Positions 1-5,396 of a DNA stretch of 14,540 bases are shown piece after piece. The stretch is taken from positions 1 through 14,540 of the forward strand of contig JAJYJR010000074.1 in assembly GCA_021789355.1 (NCBI GenBank), given 5' to 3'. The first letter of the stretch is position 1. Every line of letters begins with the position of its first letter. Source of the stretch: Chloroflexota bacterium (GTDB lineage Bacteria > Chloroflexota > Limnocylindria > Limnocylindrales > CSP1-4). The notes under the pieces are model-generated. The model did not search any database. It saw only the letters and a program-made list of their open reading frames with translations, and had not been told where the DNA came from. A program made the position numbers and the translations under genes.

Positions 1-2
1 CC

Positions 3-59
3 ACGCCGCTCCAGGTCCGGGCCTTCGAGCTCATCGGCGTCGCTCCCGCAGGCGTGTAG
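3..59 (+). CDS. 3' end of an unidentified protein (partial)
   Basis: Reading from base 3 gives TPLQVRAFELIGVAPAGV followed by a TAG stop at 57-59. The residue mix is protein-like for an ORF that entered from outside the window, but 18 residues cannot be assigned to a family. Frame 1, which leads into the nuclease-like fragment, is open over the same bases, so only one of the two readings is likely to be translated. Confidence 0.25.
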   Translation, partial: TPLQVRAFELIGVAPAGV

Positions 60-63
60 ACAG

Positions 64-372
64 AGCGCCGCAGCCTCAGCAGCCGGATTCGTGCTCGAAT
101 GCGCCCGCCGGGCGCTGGAAGTTCGGTATAGCCACGACAACCGGCTGATCGAGGTCGACCACTATCAGCTCAAGTACCACGTCGACGGCCGGGAGACGAT
201 TCGGGCGCTCGACCTGTCGACGCCGTCGTTCATCGGCGCGACCACGCACTCGCTCCTCGACGAAGCCCACGCGGCTACGAAAGCCGGACATCCCGAAGCG
301 CCTGACCCTCGTGACCGCCTGGCGCTTCGATCCGGACGACGTCCTGCGCACGCTGGCCAGCGAGCAATTGTC
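64..372 (+). pseudogene. Frameshifted nuclease-like (DUF4297/Cap4-type?) fragment
   Basis: Frame 1 reads LEVRYSHDN, then IEVDHYQLKYHV, then LSTPSFIGATTHSLLDEA up to about base 293. The sensible reading then continues one frame over as KRLTLVTAWRFDPDDVLRTLASEQ (about 297-369), which implies one inserted base or two lost bases near 290-297. The QLKYHV block preceded by acidic residues resembles the Q-x-K catalytic strand of PD-(D/E)XK-type dsDNA endonuclease domains found in anti-phage effectors (DUF4297/Cap4-like). That assignment comes from motif shape only. Nothing recognisable follows base 372, where IS-like sequence begins, so the C-terminus is lost. I regard this as a decayed defence-type gene; the family is uncertain and the frameshift is fairly clear. 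Confidence 0.4.
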
Positions 373-394
373 AAGAGTTGTGGATGAACCCGGG

Positions 395-514
395 TCAGGC
401 AGCGGCGTTCGCCTCCTCGACGATCCGGCGCTTGTACTCGGCGGTGAAGCGTCGGCGGACCGGACGCTCCCTGACCTCTGGGTCCGGCATGGCCGGCCCA
501 GCATGGCCGACCAT
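395..514 (-). pseudogene. IS3-family transposase OrfA, N-terminal remnant
   Basis: The ORF runs from ATG at 514 (or 490) to TGA at 397-395 and encodes only 39 residues. The core RRRFTAEYKRRIVEEA is the hallmark N-terminal helix-turn-helix segment of IS3-family OrfA proteins, which normally continue for about 90-120 residues. Here it ends in -NAAA-stop, so the rest of OrfA and all of the DDE-bearing OrfB are missing. The fragment lies head-on to the nuclease-like fragment and its distal end abuts that fragment's break point. This fits an insertion followed by deletion of most of the element. The family call is confident because the motif is distinctive; the protein is certainly non-functional as a transposase. 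Confidence 0.75.
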
Positions 515-606
515 GGCGCGTGGTGCCAAGGGTTCGAGCATCTCGCGTGTGCGTTCCTCTCCCCGCCCTGCAGCGTGTCACCTATTCCCAGTGGGCGGGT
601 GTCTCA
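395..606 (-). mobile_element. Remnant of an IS3-family insertion sequence
   Basis: The OrfA remnant is preceded on the - strand by about 90 nt that could be the left end of the element. At 606-575 the - strand reads TGAGACACCC, then a short spacer, then GGTGACAC. IS3-family ends start with TG, and related direct GTGTC-type blocks occur near their ends. No right end or target duplication can be seen, so the boundary at 606 is inferred. The TGA of this putative tip is also the stop codon of the metalloprotease gene that ends at 604. Confidence 0.45.
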
Positions 607-1212
607 CCGAATCTTGGCTGGGAGGGGTTCCGGGAAGCCGCCGTAGCGCCTCAAGATGACCACGACGCTGAGCAGGCACAGCGCGAGTGAGACGAGGAGG
701 AACGACCAGAGCGCCGCGCTTCCGATGATCAGCTGCGCATGCCAGAGGTCGCCCTTGAACCCGCCCACGAAGCCGATCGTCTCGCAGACAAGGTCGAATG
801 TGGGCCTCAGGCACACGAGCATGAGAAGCAGGCCGACGACCAGCGCGTTCCTGGAGAGGCGTCGCTTCAGGACTACCAGGCTCACGATGATGCAGGCGAC
901 ATCGACCACGTACGGAGCGCCAGTGCTGACCAGCTGTTGCCAGGATTGGTCGAGTCCGTCGGACGTCACCCAGGCAACCGCGAACTGGCCCTCCCAGAAA
1001 TTGGGGATCAGCTTGATGTCCACGACCCTGCCGCCGACCAGGGAGGTCCCGATGGCGTGGCTGAGCTCATGGATTGGCGCATAGGTCAGATACCACACCA
1101 CAGGGATGCCACACAGACACGCCGTCACGGTGCGCAGGGGCCACCGCCCGCGAAGATACAGCGCGAGCAACGGCGTGACGATGGTGAGGATGATCTCGAA
1201 GGTGGTCAGCAC
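604..1212 (-). CDS. Integral membrane HExxH metalloprotease-like protein (M50-like)
   Basis: This 202-residue, very hydrophobic protein has about five membrane segments: 5-20, 30-46, 97-114, 121-137 and 165-188. The zinc motif HELSH (H48, E49, H52) lies at the end of the second helix. That position, and the glycine-rich stretch that follows, resemble membrane-embedded peptidases of the site-2 protease (M50) type. The usual N-x-x-P-x-x-x-x-D-G third-ligand motif is not obvious; PYVVD near residue 105 may serve instead. The protein is therefore a metalloprotease-like membrane protein of unknown substrate. The GTG start overlaps the stop of the upstream gene by 7 nt (GTGCTGA) and lacks its own Shine-Dalgarno, which suggests translational coupling. 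The stop codon falls in what may be the tip of the IS3 remnant, so the C-terminus may have been altered. Confidence 0.6.
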   Translation of the reverse strand: MLTTFEIILTIVTPLLALYLRGRWPLRTVTACLCGIPVVWYLTYAPIHELSHAIGTSLVGGRVVDIKLIPNFWEGQFAVAWVTSDGLDQSWQQLVSTGAPYVVDVACIIVSLVVLKRRLSRNALVVGLLLMLVCLRPTFDLVCETIGFVGGFKGDLWHAQLIIGSAALWSFLLVSLALCLLSVVVILRRYGGFPEPLPAKIR

Positions 1213-1823
1213 GCCGGCTGAGCCCCGGCAACCAGCACGCGCTCAGCCCCGCGGTCCTGGCGCAGCATGCTGAACCCCAGCCACACGAACCAGCCGAACA
1301 CCCGGGAGAACCCGCCCGCCCGAAGGCCCGCGATGCTCACCAGCAGGACCCACAGGCCCCCGAGGATCTCGCCATCGACGCAGCTGAGGCCGTCCGAGAC
1401 CGGCTCGATCGCCTGCCACATGGACGCCGCCTGGGCCGGGTTCGCCGGGTAGAGGGTTACGACCGCGCCCATGCCGGCGTTGAACACGAGGCCGCTGGCC
1501 ACGAGCAGCGCCGCCCAGATCAGCGCGACCGCGGTCGCGGTCTGCATCAGGGCCGGAGCCGCCGGCTTCAGGCGCGCGTGCAGAGCCAGCGCCAGGACGG
1601 ACAGGGCGACCCCGAAGACCACGTAGCTCATGAGGTACATGACCTGCATGGCGCCGTGCTTGGCGGCGAGCGAGGCGACCTTGGCGGCCGGGCCCACCGC
1701 GCTGCGGTAGTCGACCAACAGAAGGAAGAAAGGCATCGCCAAGAGGTACGCGGCCGCGAGGTAGAGCGCCGCCAGGCCGCCTGCCTTCTGGTGCCCGGTG
1801 ATGCTCCGACCGATTGTCTTCAT
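1206..1823 (-). CDS. Polytopic membrane protein, DUF4386-like
   Basis: This 205-residue membrane protein has hydrophobic segments at about 15-36, 61-82, 93-116, 152-168 and 172-186. The layout and the end (WFVWLGFSMLR) recall DUF4386-type proteins, whose function is unknown. Typical members have a further hydrophobic stretch between the last two segments. Here FSRVFG runs directly into WFVWLG, which could reflect an internal deletion of about one helix. The ATG at 1823 is preceded by GGGAGA at a good distance. It is the penultimate gene of the - strand operon, 51 nt after the small soluble protein, and overlaps the metalloprotease gene. The membrane topology is confident; the family name is tentative. 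Confidence 0.55.
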   Translation of the reverse strand: MKTIGRSITGHQKAGGLAALYLAAAYLLAMPFFLLLVDYRSAVGPAAKVASLAAKHGAMQVMYLMSYVVFGVALSVLALALHARLKPAAPALMQTATAVALIWAALLVASGLVFNAGMGAVVTLYPANPAQAASMWQAIEPVSDGLSCVDGEILGGLWVLLVSIAGLRAGGFSRVFGWFVWLGFSMLRQDRGAERVLVAGAQPAC

Positions 1824-1874
1824 CGCTTCTCTCCCAATCTGGCCTCGGACCGCCTCATTGCCGGTCCTCTTTGC

Positions 1875-2246
1875 CTATCTCCCTCTCGTGGTTGACGTTG
1901 GCGCGGGCGGCTCGTCCACGGCAACGTCCGAGGTGACATCTGACACTTCCGCCTGGCCCGTTCCGAGCGTCGTCGGGGGGCCGGGTTCGACAGGACTGAC
2001 CGCGACCAAGGGCATACCCAGATCGCGCACTCGCTTGAGCAATCCGTGCAGCGCGGCCTGATCGACCACCGGGCCGGTGATGAGCGTGTCGCCGCCGTCG
2101 AGCGTGATCGTCAGGCCCTCGAACCAGTCCGCCCATCGAGAACCGAGCTGGCCCCTGATCCGGATCCGATAGGCCATCGGTTGGCTTGAGTCAGCCTGTG
2201 GGTCGAGTTCCTGGGACATCGCTCCGTGCCCGTTGTCGCTGGTCAT
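1875..2246 (-). CDS. Small conserved soluble protein (RG-x-L-x-x-RW-x-DWF-x-GLTIT type)
   Basis: This 123-residue protein has no membrane segment. Its core at about 26-86 contains YRIRIRGQL, RWADWFEGLTIT, a short hairpin-like turn, LITGPVVDQAALHGLL and RVRDLGMPLVAVSPV. I recognise this as a widespread, uncharacterised small family found next to diverse genes in Chloroflexota and Actinomycetota; no function is known to me. The N-terminal 24 residues and the last 35 (acidic, Pro/Thr/Ser-rich) look disordered. I chose ATG 2246, 7 nt after the ATPase stop. Internal ATGs at 2219 and 2177 are possible, the last lying immediately before the conserved core. Its tight spacing with the ABC genes suggests co-expression, and possibly a regulatory role towards the exporter, which is inference. 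Confidence 0.7.
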   Translation of the reverse strand: MTSDNGHGAMSQELDPQADSSQPMAYRIRIRGQLGSRWADWFEGLTITLDGGDTLITGPVVDQAALHGLLKRVRDLGMPLVAVSPVEPGPPTTLGTGQAEVSDVTSDVAVDEPPAPTSTTRGR

Positions 2247-2253
2247 GGCCAGC

Positions 2254-2994
2254 TCACGCCGCGGCCTCGCCGACGTCGCCCGGTGCGGGCTCAATGACCA
2301 GCTCCACGGCCTGGACGAGGCCGTCACGCATGCGGATGATCCGGTCGCAGGCCGCCCCGACCTCCGCGTCGTGGGTGACGAGCACGAACGTCTGGCCGTG
2401 CTCGCGGTTGAGCGTCCGGATCAGGCCGAGGAGCTCCGCGGACCGGTGCGAGTCGAGGTTGCCGGTCGGCTCGTCGGCCAGGACGAGCGCCGGGTCGTTG
2501 ACGAGCGCCCGGGCGATCGCGACGCGCTGCTGCTCGCCACCGGACAGCTCGGACGGGCGGTGCGTGGCGCGCTCGGCCAGGCCGACCATGGTGAGCCGCG
2601 CCATCGCCCGCTCGCGTGCCTCACGCCGGCCGAGACCCGCGTATTCGCCGGCAAGCGCCACGTTCTCGACCGCGGTGAGCGTCGGGACGAGGTTGAACTG
2701 CTGGAACACGAAGCCCATCTCGCGGGCCCGGATCCGGGTCCGCTCGCCGTCCGACATGCGCGTCGCGTCGCGCCCGCCGAACGACAGCTCCGGTGCCGGC
2801 CCGTGGCTCTGGTCAGGGCTGTGGAGCAGCCCGAGCAGGTGCATCAGGGTGCTCTTGCCGGAGCCGGACGGGCCCATGATCGCGACCAGCTCGCCGGCCT
2901 CGATCGAGACGTCGACCCCGCGCAGGGCCTGGACCTCGTTCTTGCGGCTCAGCTTGTAGGTCTTGCGCAGGTTGCGCCCTTCGAGGACTGCCAT
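2254..2994 (-). CDS. ABC transporter ATP-binding protein, MacB/LolD type
   Basis: This 246-residue nucleotide-binding subunit has Walker A GPSGSGKST at 41-49, the Q-loop in FVFQQF around 96-100, signature LSGGEQQR at 150-157, Walker B LVLADEP at 170-176, D-loop NLD, and the switch histidine in VTHD at 208. The length and the TGNLD signature are typical of the MacB/LolD/FtsE group, which work with FtsX-like permeases in mechanotransmission or export rather than solute uptake. The ATG at 2994 is preceded by AGGAG, which overlaps the TAG stop of the permease gene upstream, a sign of tight co-translation. It energises the neighbouring permease at the cytoplasmic membrane. The substrate is unknown: no peptide precursor or periplasmic adaptor (MacA-like) gene is visible nearby. 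Confidence 0.95.
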   Translation of the reverse strand: MAVLEGRNLRKTYKLSRKNEVQALRGVDVSIEAGELVAIMGPSGSGKSTLMHLLGLLHSPDQSHGPAPELSFGGRDATRMSDGERTRIRAREMGFVFQQFNLVPTLTAVENVALAGEYAGLGRREARERAMARLTMVGLAERATHRPSELSGGEQQRVAIARALVNDPALVLADEPTGNLDSHRSAELLGLIRTLNREHGQTFVLVTHDAEVGAACDRIIRMRDGLVQAVELVIEPAPGDVGEAAA

Positions 2995-3005
2995 GTCGGT
3001 CGCTC

Positions 3006-4172
3006 CTATTCGTAGCGGAGGGCCGCGACCGGATCGAGGCGCGCCGCGTTCCAGGCCGGGATGATCCCGGCGACGACGCCGAGGATGGTCGAGAAGAGGA
3101 CTGCGAAGATCGCCGTCTGCAGGGTGAGCTGGAAGAGGATCGTCCCCGAGCTCCGGCCGGCCTCGTTGGCGAGGTACACGACCACCGCACCGAGGCCCAG
3201 GCCGAGCAGGCCGCCGATCAGGCCGATGAGGCCTGCCTCGCTGACGAGCTCACGGATGACCCGCGCCCGCGAGCCGCCGATCGCGCGCTTGATCCCGATC
3301 TCCCGGGTCCGCTCGGCGACCGTCATGGCCATCGTGTTGATCACCGACAGCCCGCCGACGATCAGGCTGATCAGGGCGACGCCGACGATGATCGCGTTGA
3401 AGATCGCGACCGATGAGCCCACGACCCCGTCGAACTCGGCGCCGGTCATCGCCGACGCGTTCGGGATGTCGGCCTCGATCCGCGCGGCGAGGGCTTCGAC
3501 GTCGGTTCCCTCGTCGGGATAGACCGTGATGTCGGTCGCGAGCTGGTCCGCCCGCAGGTTCTGGCGGACGACCGGGGGCAGGTCCGCGAAGTAGATCTCC
3601 TGGGCTGCCGCGAGCGGCACGATCACGGTCGCGCCCGGCGCGGTCAGGGTCGGCTCGAGGATCCCGACGACGTCGAACGTCATGCCCCGGATCTCGAGCG
3701 TGTCGCCGATGCCCTTGCCGAGCTTGCGGGCGAGGTCGGAACCGAGGACGGCCACGAGGGAATCGGCGTCATCAGCGGTGAGCGCACGGCCCTGGGCGAC
3801 CTGGGCGTCATACATCTGGTTGCCTTGAGCGGCGCCGGGCGGGTCTCCGACGACCATGTCGGGCATGCTGATCCCGCCCATCGACGCGGGATCGAGGAGG
3901 GTGCTGACCCCCGGTACGGCCGCAGCCACCCCTCCGATCGCGGCGATGTCGTCGGCCAGGGCGATCGCCATCGGGCTGTCTCCGGACAGCCCACCGGACT
4001 TGTCGGTGACGACGATCTTGCCCGCGTAGTAGTCGCTGCCGATGGCGACGATCGCGCTGATCTTGTTGGCCATCGAGCCGAACACGACGAGGGCCCAGAT
4101 GCCGATGGTGATGCCCGTGACGGTCAGGGCGGTTCGAAGCCGCCGTCGGGCGAGGTTGCGTAGCAGACTCAT
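3006..4172 (-). CDS. ABC transporter permease, MacB/FtsX family
   Basis: This 388-residue protein has one N-terminal membrane helix (about 12-32), a large extracytoplasmic domain (about 40-255, MacB_PCD-like), then three C-terminal helices around 262-285, 310-335 and 350-375. Between them lies the conserved coupling segment AERTREIGIKRAIGGSRARVI, which contacts the ATPase in FtsX-like permeases. The end, NAARLDPVAALRYE, is the family's standard C-terminus. The ATG at 4172 follows a strong AGGGAGGG Shine-Dalgarno. It is complete and of usual length, and it pairs with the ATPase gene just downstream. The likely role is export or extraction of a lipid, peptide or drug, or a mechanotransmission role; the sequence does not choose between them. 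Confidence 0.95.
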   Translation of the reverse strand: MSLLRNLARRRLRTALTVTGITIGIWALVVFGSMANKISAIVAIGSDYYAGKIVVTDKSGGLSGDSPMAIALADDIAAIGGVAAAVPGVSTLLDPASMGGISMPDMVVGDPPGAAQGNQMYDAQVAQGRALTADDADSLVAVLGSDLARKLGKGIGDTLEIRGMTFDVVGILEPTLTAPGATVIVPLAAAQEIYFADLPPVVRQNLRADQLATDITVYPDEGTDVEALAARIEADIPNASAMTGAEFDGVVGSSVAIFNAIIVGVALISLIVGGLSVINTMAMTVAERTREIGIKRAIGGSRARVIRELVSEAGLIGLIGGLLGLGLGAVVVYLANEAGRSSGTILFQLTLQTAIFAVLFSTILGVVAGIIPAWNAARLDPVAALRYE

Positions 4173-4290
4173 TGCGTTCCCTCCCTTCTCTTTGCGGAGC
4201 GCCCGATCCGGGCGAGCCTGATCAGCTCGTTGCGTGGATCTGCCGATGGGGAATGTCGGGGGCGGCGAGGAACCCCCGCCACCCGGGGCT

Positions 4291-4309
4291 CGCCTCGGTC
4301 AGCGAGGCG
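4291..4309 (-). terminator. Short GC hairpin at the stop of the Ddn-like gene
   Basis: CGCCTCG and CGAGGCG form a perfect 7-bp stem with a 5-nt loop that contains the TGA stop of the oxidoreductase gene. No T-run follows. It may attenuate or stabilise the transcript between this gene and the ABC permease rather than terminate it. Confidence 0.25.
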
Positions 4310-4757
4310 ACAGGATGACGACCGCGGTCTCCCGTGACCGGCGGGCCGCATAGCCGTCGAGGCCCTCGTCGTAGACGGCCCACCTGGCCCAGAGCCGGGG
4401 CCGTTCTTCCGCGTTCGCGGCGCGGGCGCGGACGTCACGGGACCCGCGGGGCAGATCGACGGTGGCGTTCGGCTGCGCCTGCAGGTTGAGCCACCAGGCG
4501 GGCTCGGCATCGGCCCAGCCGTTCATCGCCATCGTGACCAGGTCGGGTCCGTCCTCGAAGTAGCCGAGGATTGTCACCCGCTCCTGGCCCGTGCGACGCC
4601 CGATCGTCCGCAGGCGCAGCATCCCCTGTCGCTCGGCCGTCGCGGTCACGAGGCCGAACCGGCCGCCCGTCACCGAATAGACGGCACGCTGCAACGCCCA
4701 GAACGAGCGGATGAACCAGCGCGGCGGGAGGGGCGGTGATTTCTCCAGTCCTGACAT
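4299..4757 (-). CDS. Nitroreductase/deazaflavin (F420)-dependent oxidoreductase, Ddn family
   Basis: From ATG 4757 the protein has 152 residues, the usual size for the Ddn/DUF385 split-beta-barrel family. Diagnostic blocks are LRTIGRRTGQER at 49-60, VTMAMNGWADAE at 74-85 and PAWWLNLQAQPNATVDL at 86-102; the last is the family's substrate- and cofactor-binding segment. Characterised members use reduced F420 to reduce quinones or nitro compounds at the membrane. Use of F420 here is inferred from family membership. ATG 4757 is chosen over the longer upstream ORF because GGGAG sits 6 nt before it and family similarity starts there. It lies 60 nt after the DUF6326 gene and 126 nt before the ABC permease, on the same strand. 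Confidence 0.88.
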   Translation of the reverse strand: MSGLEKSPPLPPRWFIRSFWALQRAVYSVTGGRFGLVTATAERQGMLRLRTIGRRTGQERVTILGYFEDGPDLVTMAMNGWADAEPAWWLNLQAQPNATVDLPRGSRDVRARAANAEERPRLWARWAVYDEGLDGYAARRSRETAVVILSPR

Positions 4758-4816
4758 GGTGTGCTCCCAATCGATGTGATGGCTGATGCGGCGTCCCGCG
4801 GAGGCCGGGTCAGCAG

Positions 4817-5188
4817 TCAGGCGCCAGCGGCGACCGGCTCGGCCCATCGCCATGCCGTCCAAACGATGAACAGCAGGCAGGGGATCTCGACCGCAGAGAA
4901 GAAGACGTAGTACAGGGTCGGCCCCCCGATGAACAGCGTCGAGACCTGGACGATGGCCATGAACGCACCGGCCATGAGGTTGGCCCAGCGGTTTGGCCGG
5001 TACTTCAGCACCCAGGACAGGAGAACCATCGCGATCGGGATCTCCATGAGGAACGAGGCCGCGAGCAGGGCTTCCTGGGTCATGTGACTCGACAGCCCCG
5101 GATCGAACAAACCCATGACGTCGGCATAGAGGAAGTTGAAGAGCATGAACACCCAGAGAGTGGAGAGGCGGACTCTGATGTCTTGCAT
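4817..5188 (-). CDS. DUF6326 family membrane protein
   Basis: This 123-residue protein has four membrane helices at about 8-26, 37-58, 66-87 and 90-112. It carries the family's recognisable blocks: LSTLWVFMLFNFLYADVMG, TQEALLAASFLMEIPIAMVL, LKYRPNRWANL and YYVFFSAVEIPCLLFIVWTAW. DUF6326 proteins have no established function. ATG 5188 follows AAGGAG at 8 nt. An in-frame ATG at 5284 has its GGAGG only one base away and would add a poor N-terminal extension, so it is rejected. It is the first gene of the - strand operon below the LAL regulator, with 208 nt between them that must contain the operon promoter. Confidence 0.85.
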   Translation of the reverse strand: MQDIRVRLSTLWVFMLFNFLYADVMGLFDPGLSSHMTQEALLAASFLMEIPIAMVLLSWVLKYRPNRWANLMAGAFMAIVQVSTLFIGGPTLYYVFFSAVEIPCLLFIVWTAWRWAEPVAAGA

Positions 5189-5286
5189 TGGTCGTCTCCT
5201 TCGAAGTGCCCGATCGAGTGGTCCAGGGTCCCCCGTGCCCTCGGTCTGCAAGGCAGCGTGCCTCCTCGACGGCCTGGGTGTCATAC

Positions 5287-5296
5287 CTCCAAGGAG
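5287..5296. promoter_or_regulatory. Perfect palindrome upstream of the DUF6326 operon (candidate operator)
   Basis: CTCCAAGGAG is a perfect 10-base palindrome about 100 nt upstream of the DUF6326 start, in the only sizeable gap between the LAL regulator and the operon. LuxR-type HTH dimers bind short inverted repeats, so it is a candidate site for the regulator encoded upstream. No second copy was noticed at the regulator's own promoter, so the assignment is weak. Confidence 0.2.
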
Positions 5297-5347
5297 TGAA
5301 TCGAGGGACTAATCGCGGGCGCGCCGGAGGGGCGGACAGGGTTGGGG

Positions 5348-5362
5348 CCGGCGGACCGCCGG
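5348..5362 (-). terminator. GC palindrome after the LAL regulator gene
   Basis: CCGGCGG-A-CCGCCGG is a perfect palindrome 35 nt beyond the regulator's stop codon. It could fold as a 6-bp hairpin with a GAC/GTC loop. No T-run follows, so it is either a terminator of the non-U-tract kind or simply a GC palindrome. Confidence 0.3.
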
Positions 5363-5396
5363 ATGGGTCCGGGCGCCGTCGCCGGAACTGCCCGGC

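Noticed and set aside
361..394. TTGTCAAGAGTTGTGGATG as a second IS end or a recombination site
   Set aside because: It is partly self-complementary and sits at the junction, but no partner repeat or known end could be matched by eye.
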